The translations under genes were made by a program, and so were the position numbers. DNA of 64,000 nt from Bubalus kerabau (taxonomy: Eukaryota; Chordata; Mammalia; Artiodactyla; Bovidae), in NCBI RefSeq assembly GCF_029407905.1, contig NC_073627.1:143357697-143421696 (forward strand), given 5' to 3'. Shown here piece after piece: positions 46,787-58,479 of this stretch. Position 1 is the first letter of the stretch, and every line of letters begins with the position of its first letter. The notes under the pieces are model-generated. The model made no database searches and was not told the DNA's origin. It saw only the letters and a program-made list of their open reading frames with translations.

Positions 46787-47527
46787 TCAGTTCAGTTCAG
46801 TCGCTCAGTCGTGTCCCACTGTTTGCAACCCCATGAACCACAGCACGCCAGGCCTCCCTGCCCACCACCAACTCCCAGAGTCCACCCAAACTCATGTCCA
46901 TCGAGTTGGTGATGCTATCCAACCATCTCATCCTCTGTCATCCCCTTCTCCTCCTGTCCTCAATCTTTCCCAGCATTGGGGTCTTTTCCAATGAGTCAGC
47001 TCTTCACATCAGGTGGCCAAAGTATTGGAGTTTCAGCTTCAACATCATTCCTTCCAAAGAAATCCCAGGGCTGATCTCCTTCACAATGGACTGGTTGGAT
47101 CTCCTTGCAGTCCAAGGGACTCTCAAGAGTCTTCTCCAACACCACAGTTCAAAAGCATCAATTCTTCGGCTCAACATTCAGAAAACTAAGATCATGGCAT
47201 CCGGTTCCATCACTTCATGGCAAATAGATGGGGAAACAGCAGAAACAGTGGCTGACTATTTTTCTGGGCTCCAAAATCACTGCAGATGGTGATTGCAGCT
47301 GTGAAATTAAAAGATGCTTACTCCTTGGAAGGAAAGTTATGACCAACCTAGACAGCAAATTAAAAAGCAGAGACATTACTTTGTCAACAAAGGTCTGTCT
47401 AGTCAAGGCTATGGTTTTTCCAGTGGTCATGTATGGATGTGAGAGTTGGACTATAACGAAAGCTGAGTGCTGAAGAATTGATGCTTTTGAACTGTGGTGT
47501 TGGAGAACACTCTTGAGAGTCCTACTT
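46787..47527 (-). mobile_element. BovB LINE insertion with 5' inversion (twin priming)
   Basis: 46787-47168 is the BovB 3' end in reverse (tail at left). 47169-47527 is the next upstream BovB segment in sense orientation (LNIQKTKIMASG to MYGCESWT). The two halves meet at about 47168 and share some 55 bp of BovB sequence. This head-to-head arrangement is the classic product of twin-primed LINE insertion. Non-functional. Confidence 0.85.
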
Positions 47528-47779
47528 TATTAAAAACTAATTGTGAGTATAGAACTTCCGAGTTCTACGAGTCATTCTAGTGAACTCTTGGATCTGAGTT
47601 TAAGAACTTCCTGGACTTGTAGCTAGTTAGTCAGAAATGCAGGCAGCCTGAGGACCCCACTTGTTGCTGGCATTTCAAGCAAGCTTATTGGGATTGTGCC
47701 CTTAAACCTGTGGAATCCAACACTAGATCTGGGTGGTTTGTGTCTAAATTGAATAGCAGTTGAATTGAAAGAGCTCCTG

Positions 47780-47995
47780 GGCTTCCCTACTGGCTCAGTA
47801 GGGAAAGCTGAATAATCCATCTGACAATGCAGGAGACACAGGTTTGATTCTTGGGTCGGGAAGATCCCCCGGAGAAGGAAAAGGCAGCCCACTCCAGTAT
47901 TCTTGCCTGGGAAATCCCATGGACAGAGGAGCCTGGCAGGCTACAGTCCATGGGGTCACAAAAACTCAGACAGGACTTAGCAATGAAACAAGAAT
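47780..47995 (+). mobile_element. Bov-tA SINE
   Basis: tRNA-like head (GGCTTCCCTACTGGCTCAGT) joined to a Bov-A body (CCAGTATTCTTGCCTGGGAA, CCATGGGGTCACAAAAACTC). Confidence 0.88.
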
Positions 47996-48224
47996 TGCTA
48001 TCAGAATACCTTTCCACTGAATACACTCCCCACTCTCTCCATCTGTCTGGGTGAACCTTTTTTCCCTTTCATAACTCACTGTTCCCATAGCTTCCCTGTT
48101 CCCATTTCCCACTGTTTGTCTTTAGCTCTGAGAACCTCAACATGCAACTTTTTGGACAAGGGAAGGGGACTGAATTGCCATATTAGGGGAAGGTTTGCAA
48201 TGTCATCCTCTTGAAGGCGTTTGA

Positions 48225-48358
48225 ACATCAGTTTTTTTCTTTTATTTATTTTGGCTGCGTTGTGCAGCATGTGGGACCTTAGTTCCTGACCGGAATCAAA
48301 CCTGCGTTCCTGCCTTGGAAGCTCAGAGTCTTAACCACTGGACCACCAGAAAAGTCTC
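48225..48358 (-). mobile_element. tRNA-derived SINE (reverse)
   Basis: TTTATTTATTTTGGCTGCGT and CTTAACCACTGGACCACCAG. Confidence 0.8.
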
Positions 48359-48359
48359 T

Positions 48360-49190
48360 TGAACTTCAGTTTTAAGGCTAAGGGTCAGAGCTTAGTTCAG
48401 AATTAGAGATCAGAGCAAGGGGGGTGTGTCCCTCTTTCTCAGGTTTCTCCTCACTCCTGCCTCTTCTCTGTGGTCCTAGGATTACTGCAGTGGGAAATAT
48501 GGCACCCAGCTGGTCCCCTGGATTCCCTGAGGACAGTCACAAATAGCAGGTTAAGCCTGGAGAAGGTCTCCTCGCAGGTATCCCTAAGCCCATCACAGTG
48601 CCTACACATCTGTCGCCTGAGACATGTTCTTCTCTTGGCTGAGCAGGGCTAAAGCAAAGGTTCTTTGGAAGCAGGTCCAGCTCTCGGGGCCCTAGGACTC
48701 TACCTCCTGGTCCAGCCAGTACTGTCCCTCTCCCCAGCTATTTTCCTAGGCTCCAAGCTGAGCCTAGGCAGCAGAAGGAGCATAAGGGCGACTTGACTTA
48801 GAACACCCGCTCCTGCCGTGACTTCCCTATCCTCAGAATTGGGAGGGGATTTCTGAGAGAAGGGCTGGTCAATTCACAGAGACGCAAGAAAACTAGAGAT
48901 GAGGATGGAGAGCAAGTGTTTCCCTAACCTGATCAGAGAGACCCAAGAGACAGACCAGAAGAGGAGACCTCTCAGGAGACACCAATTGTGGAGTGCCATT
49001 TTGTTTCCCATTCCCAGCCCTAGAGCATGTGATGTGACAAACCTAACCATGGACCCATTTTTGTCTTTCCATCATCCATCCATCCATCCATGTGTCTGTA
49101 TGTCTTCCCATCTTTGTCTCTTTAATCTCCCATCTTGCCTTTCATCTATCTTTTCACATCTTCGTCTTCATTTATTCATCTGTATGTTTA
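48360..49190. other. Unique intergenic sequence with short (CATC)n
   Basis: No exon recognised; a (CATC)n stretch at about 49075-49092. Confidence 0.45.
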
Positions 49191-49193
49191 AAC

Positions 49194-49470
49194 ACTGGAA
49201 GGACTGATGCTGAAACTGAAGCTCCAATACTTTGGCCACCTGATATGAAGAGCCAACTCATTGGAAAAGACCCTGATGCTGGTAAAGATTGAGGGCAGGA
49301 GGAGAAGAGGGTGACACAGGATGAGATGGTTGGATGGCATCACTGATTCAATGGACATGAGCTTGAGCAAACTCTAGGAGGTCGTGAAGGACAGAGAAGC
49401 CCGGTGTGCTGCAGTCCATGGGATCACAAAGAGTTGGACATGGCTTAGTGGCTGAACAGCAGCAACAATG
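49194..49470 (+). mobile_element. BovB LINE 3' end (sense)
   Basis: GGAAGGACTGATGCTGAAAC through GGATGGCATCACTGATTC to GTGGCTGAACAGCAGCAACA, the last part of BovB ORF2 and its tail; several frame breaks. Confidence 0.85.
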
Positions 49471-49499
49471 TTTAACCATCAGCCATCTATTAGTACATT

Positions 49500-50389
49500 C
49501 ATTCATCTATCAAGCTATGGTAATAATTAATGTTTTTGATACTTAAGTGCCATGCACCATGCTAAATGCTTTAAAATAATTTTCTCATGGCAGATCTCTG
49601 AAGTAGAATGCTGTGAGTGATATTTTTGTTCATGCAGACATTTTTCTATACTCCTTTTTCTGGCTTTAGAGAATTTCTCTCTCACTTCATGTGGTCCTGG
49701 TGGCTTTGTCAGTCATAGTGTCCTGCCCAGAGTACCTCATTGCCTGGCCACTGTAATATGTTGAAGAACTGAGTTTATGTCACAAGCACAGTTCAAAGCT
49801 TTGCATGAGATTTGATGTCAGGAGAAGGAGAGCCTGTATTTTGGATCACTTACTATTGCAGATTTAGACTTGAGGCTTTCGGTGGCCATATTTTCTGCTG
49901 CTAGAAGAGAACCTGTTTATAATAGAAATAAGGCCCCCGCATAAAAAGGATTAGAGAGAAGTCAGGTTAAAAGATGGAGATAACATCATTTGAATCCCTG
50001 GGTCCAACCAGGGCTGAAGTAGACTAAATCGTAATCTGTGATATGACATATTTAACTTTTTGCTTAAGCTATTTTAAGTTGGGTTTTGTCATTTTCAACA
50101 GAAAAAGCCCTGGATAATGATCATTGTATTATTATCCCCATTTTACAGATGAGGAACTAAGACCCAGAAAGATTAACTTGCCTAATGTTTCACTGCTTAT
50201 AAATGGCAGAAAACTGGTGCCTATTTGGAGCCAAACTCTGATATACTACCTATATATGTCTGTCCATCTGTTTGTTCAGCCATCCATCTATTGATCTATC
50301 CCATCTATTTATTTATCTGGTCATCCTTCAATGCTAAGACACCCAAGGCAATAAGACTTGTTAACTCCCATTTGAGGCTGGGTTTGGAT
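49500..50389. other. Intergenic sequence with MIR remnant and ATCT-rich stretch
   Basis: MIR at about 50120-50215 (ATTATCCCCATTTTACAGAT, GAGGAACTAAGACCCAGAAA). Degenerate (ATCT)n at about 50255-50325. Confidence 0.5.
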
Positions 50390-50575
50390 CAGAGGTTAGC
50401 AAACCTTTTTGATAAAGGTCTAGATAATAAATAAGGTTTGGCAGACCATACAGTCTCTGTAGCCCCAAAGTAGCCATAGACAATACATAAGTGATTAGGC
50501 ATGACTATATTCCAATAAAGCTTTATTTACAAAAACAGGCAGCAGGCTGGCTGGGCCATAGCTTGCCAATCCCTG
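50390..50575. mobile_element. Old hAT-type DNA transposon with inverted ends
   Basis: Left end CAGAGGTTAGCAAAC is inverted at the right end (CTTGCCAATCCCTG). Flanks GTTTGGAT and ATCTGGAT agree at 6 of 8 positions, fitting an 8-bp hAT target duplication. Same family as 7815-8136. Confidence 0.65.
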
Positions 50576-50579
50576 ATCT

Positions 50580-51060
50580 GGATCAGTGGGGAAGATGCAA
50601 ACATTCTGTCACTGTTGGGAACATGAATAAGGAATGGAAACCTATATCCCTTGCATTTGCCATTACTCATGTAGTGGAAACAACAGAATTTTTTACTCAA
50701 ACTCTTGTATTTGAATCCAATTTTAGAACCCTGGACAGTCAAGGAAATGGGATCTGTAAAATGGGAATAATTTGTATCTTGTGAGGTAGTCCATGTGCCT
50801 GACTCACAGTGAGTGGGTGCTCAGTGGTGCTTAGGTCCATCCCCCTTTCTCATTTATCACCTCCCATGAATGACCAATATCAGAAGGCCTCTCTGTTTTG
50901 AGAGTATCTGGAATGCAGTAGGGTTAGTTTAGTCTGGCTTGCTGAGTTCAGGAGCTTCTAAGAATGAGCTTCAACTTCTAAGAATGAACTTTCATGCAAG
51001 TTATATAGATTAAGCTCTTGCACACTCCAAATTTCTTTTTAGTAGCTCTACCTCAACTAT
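50580..51060. other. Unique intergenic sequence
   Basis: No gene or clear repeat recognised; MIR-like trace near 50690-50830. Confidence 0.4.
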
Positions 51061-51061
51061 T

Positions 51062-51376
51062 AAAAAAATCGTTTTATTTATTTATCTATGTATGGCTGTG
51101 ATGGGTCTTCCCTGCTGCATTGCTTTTTTCTAGTTGTGGCAAGTAGAGGCTACTCTTCCTTGTGGTGCACTGGCTTCTCATTGAGATGGCTCCTCTCCTT
51201 GCAGAGCGTAGGCTCTAGGTGCATGGGCTTCAGTAATTGTGGCATGTGGGCTCAGTAGTTGTGCCTCACGGGCTTAGTTGCCCCGTGACTTGTGGGATCT
51301 TTCCAGATCAGGGATCAAACCAGTGTCTCCTGTATTGGCAGGCAGACTCTTTACCACTGAGCCACCAGGGAAGCCC
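51062..51376 (-). mobile_element. Long tRNA-derived SINE (reverse)
   Basis: TTTATTTATTTATCTATGTA, TTGTGCCTCACGGGCTTAGT and CCACTGAGCCACCAGGGAAG. Confidence 0.82.
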
Positions 51377-51470
51377 CTACCCCATCTCTTATCTGCACTA
51401 TTCCAAAACTATTACCAGCCTGCCAGTGCCTAGCAAAATAGAAGGCTGTCTAGTCAACAGTCCCCATTAG

Positions 51471-51765
51471 GACTTCCCTAGTAGTCTAGTGGTTAAGAAT
51501 CCACCTGCCAGTGCACGGGACACAGGTTCAATCCCCGGTCTGGGAAGATTCCACATGCCACAGGGCAGCTAAGCCCATGTGCTACAGCTACTGAGCCTGC
51601 ACATCTAGAACCTGTGCTCTGCAACAAGAGAAGCCGCAGCAGTGGAAGCCTGAGCTCCACGACTAGAGAGTAGCCCCCACTCACCACAACTAGAGAAAGC
51701 CCATGGACAGCAAGGAAGACCCAGTGATGGCCAAAAATAAAATAAATAAATTAATTAAATAGAAA
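51471..51765 (+). mobile_element. Long tRNA-derived SINE (sense)
   Basis: GACTTCCCTAGTAGTCTAGT, GGTTCAATCCCCGGTCTGGG, GCAACAAGAGAAGCCGCAGC, then an A-rich tail. It forms an inverted pair with the SINE 95 bp to the left. Confidence 0.85.
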
Positions 51766-51769
51766 TACC

Positions 51770-53090
51770 TTTTTTTATTACGTCCACAATTCAGGTTATT
51801 ACCCTGTTCCCCCGGTAGCTTTTTAACTTTTTCCTTCCAAACAAATACCCTTCTCTAGGAGGAAAGATTATGTTCATGTGTGTTTCTGTGCCTGCTCCCA
51901 TGACTGTGTGTGTGTAATAATGTATGTGTGTCCACATTGTGATTATGTACTTAAGTGTCTGTGGTGTGTCCTTGATAGATGTGAGTGGTTGTCTGTGTGA
52001 CTGATTATGTGCCTGTATATGTGTGTGGGTATGGACATATGCATGTGGGTAAAGGTGTTCTCACCTGTGTGTTTATGTGTATGTGTGTGTTCTGTTTAAT
52101 CCATCTATTGACCTCACATGGCCTGCAGAGGGCATCAGTGCATAGGGAAAGGGGATGTGAGGCTCCTGGCCTGAGTGCCAACCTCCTGGAGCCTGCAGAG
52201 GGCGTCTCGCGTACAGAGAAAATGGAATGTGTGGCTGGTGGAAGTGGGGCTCTAGCCTGAGGAGCCTGGGCCCTCTTTATGCCAGAAAGAAGCTGGAAAT
52301 GAGCAAGAAATCAGATGACTCAGCTTCTGGAAGTCCCCGATCCTAGGAAGGGGTCTGCTTCACCGTCCCACCCTTATTCTCCAATCCCTCTATCCCTGTC
52401 CAGAGGGTCCCAGCCCAGCCTACAGGGCACAGGTGGCCCTTCAGTTCAAGTGTGGGTAGATGTTGCACAGGACTTCTGGAGGTGACGGTACATCAGAAGG
52501 GGAAGGGAGTCTTGAGCAATAGTGCACCCTCCTCCCTTAACTCCTGCCCTCGGGAGCTTCATGTAAAGCCCCTGCCAGGATTTCCTGAACACCCGTTCTC
52601 TTTCATTTTCTGCACTTTGGGCCACTCTGGGCCCTAGGGTTTCTCAGCTTGAACTGAGCTTTCTCAGGAGAAGTGCAGGAGACAAGGGTCTCTGAAATCA
52701 AGCAGAAGGTGGCCTGTGTGGCTGCTGATGAGCCTCAGGGTTGGGAGGACAGAGGGAAGGCAGGAGAGGTTATGCAGAGGAGGGACCTCCGCAGAGCCTT
52801 GAGGAAGGGTGAGGCAGGAGGGAGGACATTCCAGGCAGGATGAACAGCAAGCACAAAGGCTAAGAGGAGGGATGGAGTTTGTGATCCATCCTGATGTGGG
52901 TGAGTCAGGGGAGGGTGAGTGGTGTGAGAGGCTATGTATGTGGGGAATAATCCCTGGGGTACTTAGGGCACCTCCTGGTGGTGCCATGCCCAGTGGTCAA
53001 AGTTCATGGAGGACCCTGTGACCTTAATGAGGGAGGACCATCAGGGGTTAGTATCCTTTGGGTGTGAAAGTTTGGGTCTCTTAGCAGGTA
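51770..53090. other. Intergenic sequence with TG-rich segment and L2-like remnant
   Basis: TG-rich at 51870-52090. Old L2-like text at 52690-52880 (GAGGACATTCCAGGCAGGAT). No exon recognised. Confidence 0.4.
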
Positions 53091-53094
53091 TAGG

Positions 53095-53320
53095 GACTTC
53101 CTAGCTGGCTCAGTTAAAGAATCTGCCTGCCAATGCAGGAGACATGGGTTCGATCCCTTGGTCAGGAAGATCCCCTGGAGTAGGAAATGGCAACCCACTC
53201 CAGTATTCTTGCCTGGAAAATTAAATGGACAGAGGAGTCTGGCAGGCTGTAGTCCATAGGGTAGCAAAGATTCAGACTTGACAGGGCGACTGAACACACA
53301 CGCACACACACACACACACA
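53095..53320 (+). mobile_element. Bov-tA SINE ending in (CA)n
   Basis: ACTTCCTAGCTGGCTCAGTT, GGTTCGATCCCTTGGTCAGG, CCAGTATTCTTGCCTGGAAA, then a (CA)n tail of about 25 bp. Confidence 0.88.
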
Positions 53321-53394
53321 CAGAGCAGGCATAGAATGTCAACCAGCTGAAGTGGCAGTTGGAGATAAAGGGAATAAATCATGGAGGAAGTGTG

Positions 53395-54008
53395 GTAAAC
53401 AGAATTTAAGATTCCTCCTTAATGGTGTGCAAGCCCTGTCTGATCTCCTCGCTTTGAGGGGATTAATCCTCTTGGCTTCTTGACCTGTGAATACAGTGGG
53501 ATATCAATGATGTGGTTAGGTTATACTGTATGGCAACAGTGAACGGATTTTGCAGATATAACTAAGGACCCCAAATTAGTTACCTTTGAGTTAGTCAAAA
53601 GGAAGATTACCCTGCATGGGCCTGACCTAGTTAGGTGAGCCCTTAGGGAAAGTGTCCAGAGCCAAGAAATAAGCAGCAGCAGCAGAAGCTCTCACATTGC
53701 CCTTGAAGAAGCAAACTGCCATGTTGTAAAGAGGGCCATGGAACAGGGAATTGCAGGCAGTTCTAGGAATTCAGGGCTTCAGTCCTAAACCACAACTGTC
53801 AACACCCAGTGAATTTGGAAGAGGACTCAGAGTCCAAGAGGAGATGGCAGCCTGGCTGACACCTGAGATCAGCCTGATGAGACCCCGAGCAGAGGACCCA
53901 GTTGATCTGTACCTGACCGTTGGCCCACAGAAACTGTGAGACAGTACATTTGGACTGTTTGAAGCTGCTAAATATGTGGTGATTTGTTACACAGCAGTAG
54001 AAAACTAA
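53395..54008 (+). mobile_element. MaLR/MLT1-like LTR remnant
   Basis: Diverged LTR-like sequence ending TGATTTGTTACACAGCAGTA and AAAACTAATAT, the usual MLT1-type 3' end. An old solo LTR without internal coding sequence. Confidence 0.5.
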
Positions 54009-54120
54009 TATAAAAAAGAAATAATAAATTCTAGTTAAGTCCTAGGACTAGTTCCAGAACTACTGACTACAGCTTTTATTCATACTTCCTTCCTGGCTGT
54101 GAAATTCCCTATTTCTTTCA

Positions 54121-56335
54121 GTTCAGTTCAGTCGCTCAGTCGTGTCTGTCTCTTTGGGACCCCATGAATCGCAGCACGCCAGGCCTCCCTGTCCATCACC
54201 AACTCCTGGAGTTCACTCAGACTCATGTCCATCAAGTCAGTGATGCCATCCAGCCATCTCATCCTCTGTCGTCCCCTTCTCCTCCTGCCCCCAATCCCTC
54301 CCAGCATCTGAGTCTTTTCCAGTGAGTCAACTCTTCGCATGAGGTGGCCAAAGTACTGGAGTTTCAGCTTTAGCATCATTCCTTCCAAAGAAATCCCAGG
54401 GCTGATCTCCTTCAGAATGGACTGGTTGGATCTCCTTGCAGTCCAAGGGACTCTCAAGAGTCTTCTCCAACACCACAGTTCAAAAGCATCAATTCTTCGG
54501 CGCTCAGCCTTCTTCACAGTCCAACTCTCACATCCATACATGACCACAGGAAAAACCATAGCCTTGACTAGATGGACCTTTGTTGGCAAAGTAATGTCTC
54601 TGCTTTTGAATATGCTATCTAGGTTGGACATAACTTTCCTTCCAAGGAGTAAGCATCTTTTAATTTCATGGCTGCAGTCACCATCTATAGTGATTTTGGA
54701 GCCCCCCAAAATAAAGTCTGACACTGTTTCTACTGTTTCCCCATCTATTTGAAGTGATGGGACCAGATGCCATGATCTTCGTTTTCTGAATGTTGAGCTT
54801 TAAGCCAACTTTTTCACTCTCCACTTTCACCTTCATCAAGAGGCTTTTTAGTTCCTCTTCACTTTCTGCCATAAGGGTGGTGTCATCTGCATATCTGAGG
54901 TTATTGATATTTCTCCCGGCAATCTTGATTCCAGCTTGTGTTTCTTTCAGTCCAGCGTTTCTCATGATGTACTCTGCATATAAGTTAAATAAGCAGGGTG
55001 ACAATATACAGCCTTGACAGACTCCTTTTCCTATTTGGAACCAGTCTGTTGTTCCATGTCCAGTTCTAATTGTTGCTTCCTGACCTGCATACAAATTTCT
55101 CAAGAGGCAGGTCAGGTGGTCTGGTATTCCCATCTCTTTCAGAATTTTCCACAGTTTATTGTGATCCACACAGTCAAAGGCTTTGGCATAGTCAATAAAG
55201 CAGAAATAGATATTTTTCTGGAACTCTCTTGCTTTTTCCATGATCCAGTGGATATTGGCAATTTGATCTCTGGTTCCTCTGCCTTTTCTAAAACCAGCTT
55301 GAACATCAGGAAGTTCACGGTTCACATATTGCCGAAGCCTGGCTTGGAGAATTTTGACCATTACTTTACTAGCATGTGAGATGCGTGCAATTGTGCGGTA
55401 GTTTGAGCATTCTTTGGCATTACCTTTCTTTGGGATTGGAATGAAAACTGACCTTTTCCAGTCCTGTGGCCACTGCTGAGTCTTCCAAATTTGCTGGCAT
55501 ATTGAGTGCAGCACTTTCACAGCATCATCCTTCAGGATTTGAAATAGCTCAACTGGAATTCCATCACCTCCACTAGCTTTGTTTGTAGTGATGCTTTCTA
55601 AGGCCCACTTGACTTCACATTCCAGGATGTCTGGCTCTAGGTCAGTGATCACACCATCGTGATTATCTGGGTTGTGAAGATCTTTTTTGTACAGTTCTTC
55701 TGTGTATTCTTGCCACCTCTTCTTGATATCTTCTGCTTCTGTTAGATCCATACCATTTCTGTCCTTTATCGAGCCCATCTTTGCATGAAATGTTCCCTTG
55801 GTATCTCTAATTTTCTTGAAGAGATCTCTAGTCTTTCCCATTCTGTTGTTTTCCTCTATTTCTTTTTTTTTTTTCCCTCTATTTCTTTGCATTGATCGCT
55901 GAGGAAGGCTTTCTTATCTCTTCTTGCTCTTCTTTGGAACTCTGCATTCAGATGCTTATATCTTTCCTTTTCTGCTTTGCTTTTCACTTTTCTTCTTTTC
56001 ACAGCTATTTGTAAGGCCTCCCCAGACAGCCATTTTGCTTTTTTGCCTTTCTTTTCCATGGGGATGGTCTTGATCCCTGTCTCCTGTACAATGTCACGAA
56101 CCTCATTCCATAGTTCATCAGGCACTCTATCTATCAGATCTAGGCCCTTAAATCTATTTCTCACTTCCACTGTATAATCATAAGGGATTTGATTTAAGTC
56201 ATACCTGAATGGTGTAGTGGTTTTCCCTACTTTCTTCAGTTTAAGTCTGGATTTGGCAATAAGGAGTTCATGGTCTGAGCCACAGTCAGCTCCTGGTCTT
56301 GTTTTTGTTGACTGTATAGAGCTTCTCCATTGACT
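54121..56335 (-). mobile_element. BovB LINE, 5'-truncated 2.2-kb copy with near-intact reverse transcriptase
   Basis: The minus strand encodes BovB ORF2 from the end of the endonuclease/linker to the C-terminus in three overlapping frames: 56350-55856, 55892-54678 (404 codons, unbroken) and 54724-54128. The middle frame holds the reverse-transcriptase core including the catalytic YADD (LRYADDTTLMAE), with FIDYAKAFDC and IPKKGNAKECSNYR upstream. Frame breaks lie at a T-rich duplicated stretch near 55865 and near 54700. The endonuclease domain is mostly missing. Flanks CCTATTTCTTTCA (54108-54120) and CCTATTTTCTTTCA (56336-56349) look like a target duplication. Autonomous activity is not possible. 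Confidence 0.93.
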
Positions 56336-56371
56336 CCTATTTTCTTTCATCCCCCTTTATTCCATTCTTTT

Positions 56372-57022
56372 TTTAAAATGAGAGGTTTATTTAATTTATT
56401 TATCTGTTTCCTTATTTATTTACTCTATTTTTTGCTGTGCTGAGTCTTTGTTGCTGTGTGTAGACTTTCTCTAGTTGTGGCAAGTGGGGGCTTCTCTCTG
56501 GTTGACGTGCATGGGTTTCTCATGGTGGTGGCTTTTCTTGTTGTGGAGCACCGGCCCTAGGGACCATGGGCTCAGTAGTTGTGGTGTATGGGCTTAGTTG
56601 CCCCATGGCATGGGGAATCTTCCTGGAGCAGGGATTGAACTGGTGTACCCTTCATTGGCAGGTGGATTCTTTTATTTTTATTTTTGCCACTTTATTTTTT
56701 TAATTGAAGGATATTTGCTTTGCAGAATCTTGTGGTTTCCTGGCATACATCAACAAGAATCAGCCATAGGTACACTCATGTCCCCTCCCTCCTGAACCTC
56801 CTTTCCATCTCCCTCCCCATCCCACCCTTCTAGATGGTAGGTTGACCTTTTTTTTTTAATATAAATTTATTTATTTTAATTGGAGGCTAATTATTTTACA
56901 ATATTGTATTGGTTTTGCCATATATCAACATGAATCCTCCATGGGTGTACACGTGTTCCCCATCCTGAACCCCCCTCCCAGTAGGTTGACTCTTAACCAC
57001 TGAACCACCAGGGAAGTTCTAT
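56372..57022 (-). mobile_element. Reverse tRNA-derived SINE split by L1 fragments
   Basis: The SINE runs from about 56372 to 56670 (TTGTGGCAAGTGGGGGCTTC, CTTAGTTGCCCCATGGCATG). It is interrupted by two reverse L1 3'-end pieces (about 56685-56845 and 56848-56985) and ends at about 56985-57022 (GACTCTTAACCACTGAACC). Confidence 0.75.
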
Positions 57023-57024
57023 TC

Positions 57025-57540
57025 CATTCATGAATACAGGTTTTTGTGGTGATATTACTACCACTCACCAAGATTCTGGTTTGCTTCCCCTCCTGGCAAT
57101 TGCTCCCTTGAAGTTGGGCATGGGTATATGACCCACTTTAGCTGGTGAAATGTGTGCAGAAATGGTGTGTGTCATTTGTGGATAGGAGCATTTGAGGAAG
57201 GGTTCCCCTTGCTGTCTTGCCTGGCTGGAGTCATCATGGAAACATGTGTTGATCTGAAAGAATCTGCCAAGGGATTGAAGCAGCCTGGAATGTTGAGCCG
57301 AGCCACCACATGGAGCACAGCTGTGCTAGAGATCGCCTAGACCCACCACAGGCCTCGTATGTAGGTGGAATAGAATTTTGTTGTGTTCAGTCACTCAGAT
57401 TTAGATGTCATTTGTTATTGCAGTATCACCCAGCCTATCCCGGCCAATCAGGTGTGCTGCTGGTGATCACCACATGTTGTAGAATAGGGAGATGATATTA
57501 CAACAAGACTAGAGGAGGGGTGGATGTCATTCTGAGTTCT
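57025..57540. other. Intergenic sequence, possible old LTR/retroposon remnant
   Basis: No gene recognised. Text at 57100-57350 resembles diverged MaLR-type sequence but is too decayed to name. Confidence 0.35.
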
Positions 57541-57544
57541 TGGA

Positions 57545-57925
57545 TTTAGATTTGGCTTTTGCTGTAGGATGAATTATGTCCTGTGACCCCAAGAATTCAT
57601 ATGTTGAAACCCTAAGCCTCAATGTGATGGTGTCTAGAGAGAGGGTCTTTTAAGGAGTAATTTAGGTTAAATGGAATCATAAGGGTAGGGCTGTAGTCTT
57701 ATAGGACTGTGGTCTTCAAAGAAGAGGAGGAAAGAGAGAGATCTCTGCCCTGTGATGACATAGTAAGAAGGTGGGCATTGCACGCCAGGAAGAGAGCTCC
57801 CAAGAGAAACCTACCATGCTGGCACCTTGATATTGAATGTCTAACCTCCAAAATGGTGAGAGAATAAATGTTATTTAAGCCATTCAATCCATGGTATTTT
57901 ATTATGGCAGCCCAAGCTAAGACAG
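57545..57925 (+). mobile_element. MaLR-type LTR (MLT1-like)
   Basis: GAATTCATATGTTGAAACCC, AATGTGATGGTGTC, CACCTTGATATTGAA and GGTATTTTATTATGGCAGCC follow the order of an MLT1 solo LTR. No internal genes. Confidence 0.7.
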
Positions 57926-58479
57926 ATGTGGCAATTGCCAAGGCTCTGAAGAGTCTATCTTTGGGGATGAGTGAATCTTTTTGGTTGTATAGACAAAAGT
58001 GATCTTACATTAGATGATAGCCTTAAAATGTTAAGTCTAGGGTTTGGGGAAGAAGGATGCATGTTGTTGTTGGAAAGCCATAGGATGACCTATCGAGATA
58101 TTTATCTTTTTTTTTTTTTTTTCCACTGCCCACAATTTTAACCCCTTTGTATGTTTAAGGGATTTCCTATTATATTAGTGTCAGTTATCAATAGAGCTTA
58201 TCTTTCATTGTAGAATCCCCAAAAGATTACATTAGGCTCCCTGAAGCCCAAGATAGTGTGTCTTGCTGGCTGCTGTACCACTAGCACCTAGAGCAGTGCC
58301 TGGTATGAATAAATATTCTGAGTTCCAGACAGTGATGTGGCATCACTTTAGACACAAGGGTTCACCAGGGCTGGGGCTCTATGTAATGGCAGCCTTTAAA
58401 TCACTGGGGACCCTGCATTAACAGATACTCTGACCCTAAGGGGACTCATTGGTCCCCTTAGGGCTGCCATGCCAGGAGG

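Noticed and set aside
54128..56350. Three long minus-strand frames that could look like a novel multi-domain gene
   Set aside because: They are consecutive pieces of one BovB LINE, with reverse transcriptase YADD motif and flanking target duplication.
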